A DNA stretch of 64,000 nt. Source: Mesobaculum littorinae. Lineage in GTDB: Bacteria > Pseudomonadota > Alphaproteobacteria > Rhodobacterales > Rhodobacteraceae. Below are positions 19,896-28,841 of this stretch, piece by piece (position 1 is the stretch's first letter; the number at the start of each line of letters is the position of its first letter). The DNA lies in contig NZ_RQXX01000004.1 of the NCBI RefSeq assembly GCF_004011175.1, positions 248,001 through 312,000 on the forward strand, written 5' to 3'. Made by a program: the position numbers and the translations under genes. Under the pieces are notes generated by a model. It saw only the letters and a program-made list of their open reading frames with translations, was not told the DNA's origin and made no database searches.

Positions 19896-20690
19896 ATGAA
19901 AAGACTACTCATCACCGGTGCAGCCGGAGGGCTTGGCCAGATGATGCGGTCGCGTCTGTCCCACATGGCCGAAACGATCCGGCTGTCCGATCTGGCCGAA
20001 ATGGCGCCCGCCGGCCCCGGCGAGGAGGTGGTGCAAGCCAACCTCGCCGACGAGGCGGCGGTGCACGACCTTGTCGCCGGCTGCGACGGCATCGTGCATT
20101 TCGGCGGCGTGTCGGTCGAACAACCCTTCGATCCGATCTGCGACGCCAACATCCGCGGCGTCTACAACCTCTACGAGGCGGCGCGCGCCCATGGGCATCC
20201 ACGCATCGTCTTCGCCACCTCGAACCACGTCGTCGGCTACCACACGCAGGACCGCCATCTGGGCGTCGAGGACCCGATGAAGCCCGACGGGCTTTACGGC
20301 GTGTCGAAATGCTTCGGCGAGGCGATGGCCTCGATGTATCATTCGAAGTTCGGGCAGGAGACGGCGCTGGTGCGCATCGGCTCGTGCTTTCCCGAGCCGC
20401 GCAACCACCGCATGATGGCGACGTGGTTCAGCCCCGACGACTTCGTGTCGCTGATCGAGTGCGTCTTCCGCGCGCCGCGGCTGGGCTGCCCGATCATCTG
20501 GGGCGTCTCCGACAACGAGGAATCGTGGTGGGACAATTCCGCCGCCCGCTACCTGGGCTGGCGGCCCAGGGACTCCTCGGCCCGGTTCCGTGACAAGGTC
20601 GAAGCTGGTAACACCCGTCCGGAACCCGACGCGCCGGACGCCGTCTACCAGGGCGGCGCCTTCACGGCCGAACCCATTCACCGAGATTGA
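19896..20690 (+). CDS. udh: Uronate dehydrogenase
   Basis: NAD-dependent oxidation of D-galacturonate or D-glucuronate at C1 to the aldaro-lactone, first step of the oxidative pathway. 264 residues, short-chain (extended) dehydrogenase fold. TGAAGGLG nucleotide motif at residues 8-15, catalytic YGVSK near residue 134, and family segments I recognise from the Agrobacterium and Pseudomonas enzymes: ATSNHVVGYH, RIGSCFPEPRNHRM. Its product is the substrate of Gci/Gli encoded 5 kb away on the other strand. Confidence 0.95.
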   Translation: MKRLLITGAAGGLGQMMRSRLSHMAETIRLSDLAEMAPAGPGEEVVQANLADEAAVHDLVAGCDGIVHFGGVSVEQPFDPICDANIRGVYNLYEAARAHGHPRIVFATSNHVVGYHTQDRHLGVEDPMKPDGLYGVSKCFGEAMASMYHSKFGQETALVRIGSCFPEPRNHRMMATWFSPDDFVSLIECVFRAPRLGCPIIWGVSDNEESWWDNSAARYLGWRPRDSSARFRDKVEAGNTRPEPDAPDAVYQGGAFTAEPIHRD

Positions 20691-20704
20691 GAGGACCAGA
20701 ACCC

Positions 20705-22225
20705 ATGACCTATACTCCCCACGGCAAGCATCTGATCGGGGCCGAGCGGGTCGGATCGGATCAGACCTTCTCGTCCGACCCCGCGCACGGCACGGCGCAC
20801 GACTTTTCCGTCGGCACGCCCGAGCTGGTCGACCGCGCCTGCGAAGCGGCCGAGGCCGCCTTTGACGCCTACGCCGCCACCTCGCGCGACGAGCGCGCCG
20901 CCTTCCTCGACGCCATCGCGGAAGAGCTCGAGGCGCGGATCGACGAGATCACCGAGACGGCGATGTCGGAAACCGGCCTGCCCGAACCGCGCATCCGGTC
21001 GGTCGAGCTGCCGCGCACCGCGAACCAGCTGCGTCTCTTCGCCGGGCATATCCGCGACGGTGCGTATCTCGACCGGCGCCACGACGCCGCCCTGCCCGAC
21101 CGCCAGCCGCTGCCGCGCCCGGACCTGCGGATGATCCAGCGGCCCATCGGCCCGGTCGCCGTCTTCGGCGCGTCGAACTTCCCGCTGGCGTTCTCGACCG
21201 CGGGCGGCGATACCGCCGCCGCGCTGGCCGCGGGCTGTCCCGTCGTGGTCAAGGGCCACGGCGCGCACCCCGGCACGGGCGAACTGGCCGCCGAGGCCAT
21301 CGCCGCCGCCGCCAGGCGCACCGGCATGCCCGATGGTGTCTTTTCGCTGATCCAGGGCGGCAACCGCCAGGTCGGCCAGCGGCTGGTCCAGCATCCGCTG
21401 ATCAAGGCCGTGGGCTTTACCGGGTCGCTTGCCGGGGGCCGCGCGCTGTTCGACCTCTGCGCCCAGCGTGACGAGCCGATCCCGTTCTACGGCGAACTGG
21501 GCTCGGTCAACCCGATGTTCGTGTTCGACAGCGCGCTGTCGGCGCGCGGCGCCGAGATGGGCAAGGCCTGGGCCGGGTCGCTCTGCATGGGCGCGGGCCA
21601 GTTCTGCACCAATCCCGGCATCGCCGTGGTGATGGACGGCCCCGCGGCCGACGCCTTCCGCGATGCAACGCGCGAGGCGCTTGCCGAGATGGGCCCGCAG
21701 ACCATGCTCACCGAAGGCATCGCCGAGGCCTACAAGGGCGGCGCCGCGAAGATGGGCGAGGAATCGGGCGTGACCGCGATCGTCACCACCGAACCGGCCA
21801 GCCGGGCGGCGACGCCGTTCCTGTACGAGACCGACGCCGACACGTGGCTGGCCAACGAACGGCTGGGCGAAGAGGTCTTCGGGCCGCTCGGCCTGATCGT
21901 GCGCTGCAAGGACGCCGCGCAGATGGAAACGCTGGCCCGCAAGCTGAAGGGTCAGCTGACCGTCACGCTGCACATGGACGACGCGGACGCCGAGGCGGCG
22001 CGGAAGCTTCTGCCCATCGTCGAGCGCAAGGCGGGCCGCATCCTCGTCAACGGCTTCCCCACGGGGGTCGAGGTGGCCGACGCCATGGTCCATGGCGGCC
22101 CCTACCCGGCCTCGACGAACTTCGGCGCCACCAGCGTGGGCACGCTGTCGATCCGCCGCTTCCTACGGCCGGTGTGCTACCAGAACCTGCCCGACAGCAT
22201 CCTGCCCGCCGACCTGGCCGGCTGA
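20705..22225 (+). CDS. Alpha-ketoglutarate semialdehyde dehydrogenase
   Basis: Oxidises 2,5-dioxopentanoate, the KdgD product, to alpha-ketoglutarate with NAD(P). 506 residues, aldehyde dehydrogenase fold of the KGSADH type. ATG at 20705 with GAGAGGA about 10 bases upstream; a TTG at 20687 overlapping the udh stop is less likely. Seen: GASNFPLAFSTAGGDTA near residue 155, GFTGS near 235, general base Glu in ELGSVNP near 262, catalytic Cys in GAGQFCTNPG near 302. Last gene before the terminator at 22319. Confidence 0.93.
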   Translation: MTYTPHGKHLIGAERVGSDQTFSSDPAHGTAHDFSVGTPELVDRACEAAEAAFDAYAATSRDERAAFLDAIAEELEARIDEITETAMSETGLPEPRIRSVELPRTANQLRLFAGHIRDGAYLDRRHDAALPDRQPLPRPDLRMIQRPIGPVAVFGASNFPLAFSTAGGDTAAALAAGCPVVVKGHGAHPGTGELAAEAIAAAARRTGMPDGVFSLIQGGNRQVGQRLVQHPLIKAVGFTGSLAGGRALFDLCAQRDEPIPFYGELGSVNPMFVFDSALSARGAEMGKAWAGSLCMGAGQFCTNPGIAVVMDGPAADAFRDATREALAEMGPQTMLTEGIAEAYKGGAAKMGEESGVTAIVTTEPASRAATPFLYETDADTWLANERLGEEVFGPLGLIVRCKDAAQMETLARKLKGQLTVTLHMDDADAEAARKLLPIVERKAGRILVNGFPTGVEVADAMVHGGPYPASTNFGATSVGTLSIRRFLRPVCYQNLPDSILPADLAG

Positions 22226-22269
22226 GGCCCCGATCGCGGACCGGTCCCCGCACCGCGTTCAGACCGCCA

Positions 22270-22303
22270 GGCCGATAGACCGTCAGGCCGGGCCGATAGA
22301 CCG
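22270..22303. repeat. Short direct repeat before terminator
   Basis: GGCCGATAGACCG occurs at 22270-22282 and 22291-22303, a 13-bp perfect direct repeat with 21-bp period, in the untranslated 3' region of the TRAP-udh operon. No function seen. Confidence 0.5.
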
Positions 22304-22318
22304 GTCCGGAAGACAGTA

Positions 22319-22349
22319 GAGGCCCCGCAGATCCTGCGGGGCCTCTTTT
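22319..22349 (+). terminator. Rho-independent terminator of the TRAP-udh operon
   Basis: Perfect 12-bp stem GAGGCCCCGCAG / CTGCGGGGCCTC with a 3-base loop (ATC) followed by TTTT. Located about 95 bases after the dehydrogenase stop; the T-run is on the plus strand only, so it serves that operon. Confidence 0.95.
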
Positions 22350-22389
22350 CGTTCAGTATTGGTGCGGACCCGCTGACGGGCACTCCGCG

Positions 22390-24117
22390 CTATTCCGCCG
22401 GGGCCGCGGCCCGCTCGTCTTCGCGGTGGTGGTGATGGTCCCCCACCGGGCGCAGGAACAGGTTGGCGAAGAACGCCATGACCAGCAGTGCCGCCATGCA
22501 GTACATCGTCGTGTTGTAGAGGCTGGGCGTCGGATCGACCGTGCCTTCGGGTGCGATCTCCATCAGCCGCGCGATCGTCACCGTCTTGGCCGCGACAAGC
22601 TGATCGATCTGTGCCAGAGGCGCGCCGAACTTCTCGGCAAAGGCCTCGGGGCTGACCTTCGCGGAGAGATCGGCAATGGCCCGCCCCACCGACATCTCGC
22701 GTAGCGAGGTGATGGCCAGCGGCCCCAGCACGCCCGCGGTGGACCACGCCGTCAGCAGCCGCCCGTGGATGCCCCCCACGTGCATCGTGCCGAACATGTC
22801 GGCGAGGTAGGCGGGGATCGTCGCGAAGCCGCCGCCATACATCGAGAAGATGATCATCGTCGCCACGTAGAAGCCGACGAGGTAGATCACCGACGGGTTG
22901 GCCGCGCCCGCCGTCGCGAAAAACGGGATCGACAGATAGAGCAGCGTGCCCAGCACGAAGAAGCAGTGATAGGTGTTCTTGCGACCGATATAGTCCGAGG
23001 TCGAGGCCCAGAAGAACCGGCCCACCATGTTGAAGACCGAGATCATCAGCACGTAGGTCGAGGCGAAGGCGGCGGTGACGATCAGCGGCATCGTGGTGCC
23101 GTAGATCTCGGACATCATGGTCTTGGCCACGCCGATCACGCCGATCCCCGCGGTCACGTTGAAGCACAGCATGACCCAAAGCTGCCAGAACTGCGGCGTC
23201 TTCAGCGCCTGGTCGATATGCACGTGGTTGCGCGTGACCATCTTCGAGGTCTCGGCCTTGGGCGTCCAGCCCTCGGGCACCCAGCCCTCGGGCGGCACGC
23301 GGTAGCTGAAGGCGGCGACGATCATCACGGCGAAGTAGACGATCCCCAGCGTCAGGAACGTGGCTGCGGCCCCGGTGTTGCCGGTGCCCACGACGTAGAC
23401 GCCCGCCTCGCCGCCGAAGGCGTCCATCGCCTGCTGCGCCGAGGCGACGACGACCTCGACCTGCCCGCCCGCGGTTTCGGCAAAGCGGCGACCGCCTTCC
23501 GTCACAATGTTCACCACGTCGGCGGCGCCCAGATACTCGGGCGCCTGGGAATAGAGCGACAACAGCCACCCCTTCACGGGCGCCGCGATCATCGCGCCGC
23601 CGCCGAAGCCCATGATCGCCATGCCGGTCGCCATGCCGCGCCGGTCCGGGAACCAGCGCAGAAGCGTCGAGACGGGCGAGACATAGCCCAGCCCCAGGCC
23701 GAAGCCGCCCAGCACCCCGTAGCCCAGGTAAAGCAGCCACAGCTGGTGCGTCGCGATCCCAGCCGCGCCGATCAGGAACCCGCCGCCCCAGAGGAACGCC
23801 GCCACGACGCCGACCATGCGGGGCCCGACCTTTTCCAGCCATTTGCCCGCAAAGGCCGCGGCCAGCCCCAGGCAGACGATGGCGACCGAGAACACCCAGA
23901 CGACCGACGACAGGCTCCAGTCGTCGGCGGCCGGGGCGACGATGCCGAACTGACGCGTCAGCGCGGGGTTGAAGACCGACCACGCATAGACCGATCCGAT
24001 GCACAGATGGATCGCGATCGAGGCCGGCGGAACCTTCCAACGGTTGAATCCTGGTTTCGCGACAATGTGGTCCTTCCGCAGAAAGCCGAAGGCACCGCCC
24101 GGTGCGGCGTTGCTCAT
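22390..24117 (-). CDS. OFA-family major facilitator carrier (oxalate/formate antiporter-like)
   Basis: Twelve-helix MFS carrier for a small carboxylate. 575 residues, longer than the usual 400-450 because a central loop (about residues 205-260) and a C-terminal extension are inserted. OFA features: N-terminal GSVYAWSVFNPAL, GVLGGFGLGLGYVSPVSTLLRWFPDRRGMATG, and MYGGGFATIPAYLADMFG in the second half. The cytoplasmic tail carries a DHHHHRED cluster. GGGAGGG precedes the ATG. Upstream lies a probable sigma-54 control region and the DctB/DctD-like pair, which likely regulates it. Actual substrate unknown. Confidence 0.88.
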   Translation of the reverse strand: MSNAAPGGAFGFLRKDHIVAKPGFNRWKVPPASIAIHLCIGSVYAWSVFNPALTRQFGIVAPAADDWSLSSVVWVFSVAIVCLGLAAAFAGKWLEKVGPRMVGVVAAFLWGGGFLIGAAGIATHQLWLLYLGYGVLGGFGLGLGYVSPVSTLLRWFPDRRGMATGMAIMGFGGGAMIAAPVKGWLLSLYSQAPEYLGAADVVNIVTEGGRRFAETAGGQVEVVVASAQQAMDAFGGEAGVYVVGTGNTGAAATFLTLGIVYFAVMIVAAFSYRVPPEGWVPEGWTPKAETSKMVTRNHVHIDQALKTPQFWQLWVMLCFNVTAGIGVIGVAKTMMSEIYGTTMPLIVTAAFASTYVLMISVFNMVGRFFWASTSDYIGRKNTYHCFFVLGTLLYLSIPFFATAGAANPSVIYLVGFYVATMIIFSMYGGGFATIPAYLADMFGTMHVGGIHGRLLTAWSTAGVLGPLAITSLREMSVGRAIADLSAKVSPEAFAEKFGAPLAQIDQLVAAKTVTIARLMEIAPEGTVDPTPSLYNTTMYCMAALLVMAFFANLFLRPVGDHHHHREDERAAAPAE

Positions 24118-24177
24118 GTGGTGTCCCTCCCTGTTCGCGCGGCGGGCCTCCTCTTCCCGGTCCGCGCCCCGGCCATC

Positions 24178-24195
24178 TGCATGGCCGCGGCCCCA
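24178..24195 (-). promoter_or_regulatory. Candidate sigma-54 promoter of the OFA carrier gene
   Basis: On the minus strand GG (24192-24191), ten bases, GC (24180-24179), in the setting GGGCCGC-N4-ATGCA, which partly fits TGGCACG-N4-TTGCA. It would start transcription about 50 bases before the ATG. GG-N10-GC is common by chance at this GC content, so confidence rests mainly on the nearby activator and paired palindromes. Confidence 0.35.
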
Positions 24196-24298
24196 CGGAA
24201 GCGTGTTGACCGGGGACGTGTCAAGGATATTTAAAAAGCGAAATCAGTCACTTAACTGCAGTCTGGCCCGCTGCTGCGCAGCATCCGGCCATCCGGCA

Positions 24299-24353
24299 GG
24301 ACATTCTGTCCAAGCGCCCCAACCACAGCCGCCGAAACCGGGACATTCTGTCC
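24299..24353 (-). promoter_or_regulatory. Two identical palindromes, probable enhancer sites for the DctD-like activator
   Basis: GGACATTCTGTCC at 24299-24311 and again at 24341-24353. Each is a perfect GGACA-N3-TGTCC inverted repeat, and the copies are exactly 42 bp (four helical turns) apart. They lie about 180-235 bases upstream of the carrier ATG and behind the kinase gene, the usual place for NtrC/DctD-type upstream activator sites. The rest of this 360-base gap (24118-24479) holds no gene. Confidence 0.7.
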
Positions 24354-24479
24354 TCGACGGGTTTGATCGCGGGCCTCTTGCCGTGCCGGGGCTAAAGCGG
24401 GCCGCGGCGCGCCGCGTCACGTCTGCGAAGGGGGCAAGCCCCGGAGAAGGGGGGGCCACCCCGCCGGGGGACGGGCCGG

Positions 24480-26495
24480 TCAGGCCTGCGCCGGCCCGGT
24501 CGGCGACGGGGCCTCTGGCAAAGGTACCTTTGGCAAAGGCACCTCGGGCAGCCAGATTTCAAACCGGCTGCCCTCTCCCGGCGTCGAGGTGGCCGTGATA
24601 CGCCCCCCGGCGCGGGCGATCAGCGTCTGCGAGATCGACAGGCCCAGCCCCGTCCCCTGCGCCTGCTTGGTGGTGAAGAACGGATCGAAGATCCGGCGCA
24701 GCGTGGTGTCGTCCATGCCGGTGCCGGTGTCCTCGACCTCGATCACGGTCCCGCCGGGCGCCGGGCCGCAGCGGATCGTCAGGCGCCCGCCCCCGGGCAT
24801 CGCATGCAGCGCGTTGAGCGCGAGGTTCACGATGACCTGCTGCAGTTCGGTCCGCTCGATCAGCACGGGCGGCGCGGGGGACAGATCGTGGACCAGCGCG
24901 ACCCCTGCCGCCTCGACCTGGTGGCGGATCAGAAGCAGGCAGTCGCGCACCACGTCGGCGGCGACAAGGTGATTGGCCGCGCCCGAGAACTCGGCGGGCC
25001 GCGCAAACTGCAGAAGCTTCGATACGATGACCCCGATGCGATAGACCTGGTCGTCGATCAGGCGGAACTCGGTCCCGACCTTCTCGGCCTCGGGGCCCAG
25101 CATCTCGCGCGCGACGTCCAGGTTGCCCTGGATCACCGCGACGGGGTTGTTGATCTCGTGCGCGACGCCGGCGGTGATTTCGCCCACCGCGGCCAGCTTT
25201 TCCGACATGATCAGGCGTTCGGTCGTCCGCTCGAGCTTTTCGTTGGCCGCCTGCAGGTCGCGGGTGCGCGCATCGACCCGGTCGTTCAGCGTTTCGGCCC
25301 AGTCGCGCAGCTCGCGGTCGCGGGCCTGAACCTGGTCCAGAAGCCCGTCGAGATGATGCGCAACCCGCGCGATTTCGTCGTCGTCGCGCCCCAGCGCGTT
25401 GCGCGCGGCCAGCTCTCCGCCCTCGACCCGGGCGATGGTCTGGGTCATCCGTTCAAGCGGACGAAAGATATGGCCCGCCCAGCGCAGGAAGATCGGCACC
25501 GACAGCGCCGCGATGCCGAGGAAGATCAGCGTCAGCGACAGCACCGACACGATCTTCGACCGGGAAAACGGCGCCTCGAGGAAGCCGACGTAGAGCATTC
25601 CGATGCGGTCGCCCCGGCTGTCCTCGATGGGCTCGTAGGCCGAGATGTACCAGTCGTTGACGACGAAGGCGCGGTCGAACCACGGCCGCCCCGCGCCTAG
25701 CACCGCGGCGCGCACCTCGGGCGAGACGCGGGTGCCCAAGGCGCGCACGTCCTCGAACAGGCGCACGTTGGTCGAGATGCGCAGGTCGTCCAGAAACAGC
25801 GTCGCGGTGCCCTGCGAACCCTCGGGCAGGCTGCCCTCGCGGTAGACCAGCGCGTTGATCGTGTCGATGAAGCCGAGGTTGCGGTTCAGCAGGACGCCCC
25901 CCACCAGCGCGGTGGTGCCGCCGTTGGCCCGAATGACGGGCGCGGCCGAGTGGATGATCATGCCGCGCCCCTCGACCGCCTGGCCGCTAGCCGTGTCGGC
26001 ATCCGAGGCGACGATGGGGATCGCGGCCCGCGTGGCCAGATCGGGGGACAGCGCACGCAGTTGCGCAGGTGTCAGTACATCGACGGCGCTTTGCCAGCGG
26101 CCGTCCAGCGCGCGGCGGATCACCGGCCAGTCATCGGGGGCAAAGCCCGCGGGCGCGTCCGCGGCATCGGCAAGATACAGGAAATCGAGCCCCAGCGCAT
26201 CGCGCCGCTCTGCCAGCAGGGTGTCGAGCGTGGTCTCATCCCCAAGCGCGTCGCGCAGGGCCACGGATTGCGCCAGCGCGTCCAGACGCTCGCCCGAGTT
26301 TTCCAGCAGCCGCCCCAGGTACTGGTCTGCGATGGTCAGATCGCCAGTGACCTTGACGATCAGCAGGTCGTCGATCTTGCCGGTCCAGCGCAGCATCGTG
26401 CCGCCCAGAAGCAGCGGCAGCAGCACCACCATCGGCAACAGCGCGATCAGCAGAAGCTTCAGCCGCACCGACCGCAGGGGCGCAGGAATCCGCAT
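24480..26495 (-). CDS. Sensor histidine kinase, DctB-like
   Basis: Membrane sensor partner of the response regulator encoded just upstream. 671 residues from ATG at 26495, six bases after the regulator stop; starts at 26513 or 26522 inside the regulator gene are possible. Order: membrane segment (LKLLLIALLPMVVLLPLLLG), periplasmic dCache-type domain about residues 40-310, second membrane segment near 320-340, HAMP linker, coiled coil, HisKA with the phosphorylated His in GVAHEINNP, and HATPase with NLALNALHAM, DTGTGM, FDPFFTTK and GTGLGLSIS. The C-terminus carries a short VPLPK/VPLPE repeat. The Cache domain would sense a small carboxylate (inference). Confidence 0.93.
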   Translation of the reverse strand: MRIPAPLRSVRLKLLLIALLPMVVLLPLLLGGTMLRWTGKIDDLLIVKVTGDLTIADQYLGRLLENSGERLDALAQSVALRDALGDETTLDTLLAERRDALGLDFLYLADAADAPAGFAPDDWPVIRRALDGRWQSAVDVLTPAQLRALSPDLATRAAIPIVASDADTASGQAVEGRGMIIHSAAPVIRANGGTTALVGGVLLNRNLGFIDTINALVYREGSLPEGSQGTATLFLDDLRISTNVRLFEDVRALGTRVSPEVRAAVLGAGRPWFDRAFVVNDWYISAYEPIEDSRGDRIGMLYVGFLEAPFSRSKIVSVLSLTLIFLGIAALSVPIFLRWAGHIFRPLERMTQTIARVEGGELAARNALGRDDDEIARVAHHLDGLLDQVQARDRELRDWAETLNDRVDARTRDLQAANEKLERTTERLIMSEKLAAVGEITAGVAHEINNPVAVIQGNLDVAREMLGPEAEKVGTEFRLIDDQVYRIGVIVSKLLQFARPAEFSGAANHLVAADVVRDCLLLIRHQVEAAGVALVHDLSPAPPVLIERTELQQVIVNLALNALHAMPGGGRLTIRCGPAPGGTVIEVEDTGTGMDDTTLRRIFDPFFTTKQAQGTGLGLSISQTLIARAGGRITATSTPGEGSRFEIWLPEVPLPKVPLPEAPSPTGPAQA

Positions 26496-26500
26496 CCCGT

Positions 26501-27865
26501 CTAAAGGCCCCATGCCGTACACTTGCGGTCGATCGTCTTGCGCGACACGCCCAGCCGCCGCGCGGCCTCGGTCCGGTTGCCGCCCACCGCATCGAGCGCG
26601 CGCAGGATCTGGCGCCGCTCGATCTGGTCCAGCGGCTCGATCTCGGCCCCCGCGGCCACCGGCGACAGGGTGTCGAGCGGGAAGGCCCCGAAGATCAGCG
26701 CGCGTTCGACGAAGTTGCGCAGCTCGCGGATATTGCCGGGCCAGTGGTGGCGCAGAAGAGCGGTGCGCACCGGCCCGGTGATGTCGAGCGGGTCGAGGTT
26801 CAGCGCCCGCGCGCTTTCCCGCATGAAAAGCTGCGCCAGTTCGATCACGTCGGTTTCGCGCTGCGCCAGAAGCGGCATCTGCAACGTCACCACGTTGATG
26901 CGGAACAGCAGATCCTCGCGGAACCGGCCCGCCGCGACCTCGGCCTCCAGCGCCCGGTTCGTGGCCATGACGAAGCGCAGGTCAAGCTGGACATCCCGCT
27001 CGGTCCCCACGGGGCGGACTATGCCGTCCTCGAGCACCCGCAGAAGTGCCGATTGCGCCGAGGCCGACAGCCCCGCGACCTCGTCCAGGAACACGGTGCC
27101 GCCCTGGGCCGAGGCGAGAAGCCCGTCGCGCGCATGATCGGCTCCGGAAAAGGCGCCGCGGGCGTGGCCGAAAAGCTCGGTCTCGATCATGTCGGGCGGG
27201 ATCGCGGCGCAGTTGATCGGCACGAAGGGCGCCGCGGCGCGGGGGGATGCGCCGTGCAGGTAGCGCGCCGCGACCTCCTTGCCCGTGCCCGAGGCGCCGG
27301 TGATCAGCACCGGTGTCGGCAGGCCGCTGACCCGCGCGATGGTGTCCCGCACCGTGGCGATGGCGCGCGAGGACCCGATCAGCTGGGCACGGCGGCGCCG
27401 GCCATGGTCGCTGACCTCCAGCTCGCGACGCAGCAGCAGGTTCTCGCGCTTCAGCTGCGCCATCTGCAGGCAGCGCCGCACCGCGTTCATCAGCTGGTTG
27501 GTGCGGAACGGCTTGAGGATGAAATCCGACGCCCCCGCCCGCATCGCCTCGATCGCCGTCGTCAGGTCGGCATAGGCTGTGATCATGATCGTGTCAGACA
27601 GCCCGTGCGCCCGCTGGTCGGCCAGCCAGTCCAGGCCGCTGCGCCCGGGCATCAGGTTGTCCAGCAGAACGACGTCGAAATGCTGCTGCCGCAGCCGCGT
27701 CTCGGCCTCGTCGGCCGAGGCGGCCTCGACCACCAGCCGGGCGTGCGGCGTCAGGCATTTCATCAGGAAATTGCGCATTCCCGGTTCGTCGTCGACCACG
27801 AGGATCGCGGCCTGCGCCATCAGGTCCGTCAGCTGATCGCGCGCCGTAGGGGCCTGCGTCGCCAT
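26501..27865 (-). CDS. Sigma-54-dependent response regulator, DctD/NtrC-like
   Basis: Transcription activator, 454 residues from ATG at 27865. Receiver domain: VVDDEP, phospho-acceptor Asp in LLDNLMPG, ITAYAD, LKPF. AAA+ domain: Walker A GASGTGKE, Walker B GTVFLDEV, sensor ATNR, arginine region REDLLFRINV. The sigma-54 contact loop reads GAFSGA instead of GAFTGA. C-terminal Fis-type helix-turn-helix GGNRTEAARRLGVSRKTIDRK. First of the two-component pair, upstream of and in line with the OFA carrier gene. Confidence 0.94.
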   Translation of the reverse strand: MATQAPTARDQLTDLMAQAAILVVDDEPGMRNFLMKCLTPHARLVVEAASADEAETRLRQQHFDVVLLDNLMPGRSGLDWLADQRAHGLSDTIMITAYADLTTAIEAMRAGASDFILKPFRTNQLMNAVRRCLQMAQLKRENLLLRRELEVSDHGRRRRAQLIGSSRAIATVRDTIARVSGLPTPVLITGASGTGKEVAARYLHGASPRAAAPFVPINCAAIPPDMIETELFGHARGAFSGADHARDGLLASAQGGTVFLDEVAGLSASAQSALLRVLEDGIVRPVGTERDVQLDLRFVMATNRALEAEVAAGRFREDLLFRINVVTLQMPLLAQRETDVIELAQLFMRESARALNLDPLDITGPVRTALLRHHWPGNIRELRNFVERALIFGAFPLDTLSPVAAGAEIEPLDQIERRQILRALDAVGGNRTEAARRLGVSRKTIDRKCTAWGL

Positions 27866-28309
27866 GTTCCGCACCGCCGTCTGTCGCCCCGAGCGTCCTC
27901 CTCCCGCCGGCCCGAGGTCGGGCGGCGCCGCGGCGCGGCGGGCCCGGGGTGATCCGCCGCACGCGCCCCGCGTGGCAGTATCGGGCGCGAGGGCCCCAAG
28001 CGCAACGGGTCGCCGGCGGGGCGGCCCCGGCGCGCCATTCCGGCGGGCGTCGGCCGCGGTCCACGTTCGCCACGCCGCCCCTGCGGTCCGATCGTCGCCC
28101 CCCGGTGGAGGATGGACAGGACGGCGGCGCGCATCTCCTGCACACTCCCTGCACCGGGCCGTTTTCCTATCCGGCCGTCGCAGCGGACGGGGGCGTCTGC
28201 AAAAAGAAGGGGCGCCGTGCTCTCCGCCTTCCGGGCTGGCGGGTCCAGGCAAGGCGTGTCTAGACATGGCGGACCCGGGAGCTGTCGCCCAGGAGTGTGG
28301 CGCCTGCGG
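27866..28309. other. Non-coding GC-rich stretch
   Basis: About 440 bases upstream of the response regulator. Long open frames here have no ribosome sites and Arg/Pro-rich nonsense composition. It must contain the promoter of the two-component genes but I see no clear elements. Confidence 0.6.
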
Positions 28310-28691
28310 TTAGGGCACGGGCGTTCCGCTGACCGGGCCGGGGTGGATTTCGCCGGACAGATCGCAGACCTCCCGCACGAGATCCGCCGTCACAACTTCG
28401 GACGGTGCACCCCGGGGCGACCACCTCTCCGTCCTTCATCGTCCCCAGATGATCGGCATGGCGGCGCCTGCTGGCGCGAGACCATCCGCAGGAGGGTCGA
28501 TGCCCCGCAGCCGGATGGAGAAAGTACGCGCCCATGAGCGCGTTCAGGATGCCGGCCAAGATTTCGATGGGCGGCGCCACCGCCCGTCCCGCCATGTCCG
28601 CGCCCCCGGTCAACCCCGCCCCGAAACGCGCGGCCGTGGGCAGCATCATCCGGTGCCGCCCACCGTCCCAAGGCGCCGACAGGGCGCACAA
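28310..28691 (-). pseudogene. Remnant of a siderophore/iron ABC transporter (FecCD permease + ATPase)
   Basis: Three decayed pieces in order on the minus strand. First, a permease C-terminus (about 28691-28535): HRMMLPTAARFGAGL, then IEILAGILNALMGAYF, matching the last conserved block of FecCD proteins (HR-LLP, ADLLAR, P-EIPVGI-TALIG). Then, in another frame (about 28515-28480), SGCGASTLLR, a Walker A with Lys replaced by Ala. Then the ATPase C-terminus, ADHLGTMKDGEVVAPG and, after a frameshift, APSEVVTADLVREVCDLSG to a TAA at 28312-28310. The centre of the ATPase (signature, Walker B) is deleted. No receptor gene or insertion sequence is nearby. Confidence 0.72.
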
Positions 28692-28841
28692 GGCCCCACG
28701 GATCGCCCCCGGGATCGCGCAGCGGACAGAGTGGGTCCCGGGGTCCGCATGCGATTGGAACCCGACGAAACCTGGTTTAAGGCAGTTTTATGAACGGCGC
28801 GCCAGGATACCTGGCGCCGATACCGTCTTTCGGAGAGCTAC

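Noticed and set aside
22765-24234. Plus-strand open frame of about 490 codons, His/Arg-rich
   Set aside because: Antisense shadow of the OFA carrier gene.
28260-28691. A 143-codon hypothetical protein
   Set aside because: Reads through parts of a decayed permease and ATPase in mixed frames; better explained as a pseudogene.
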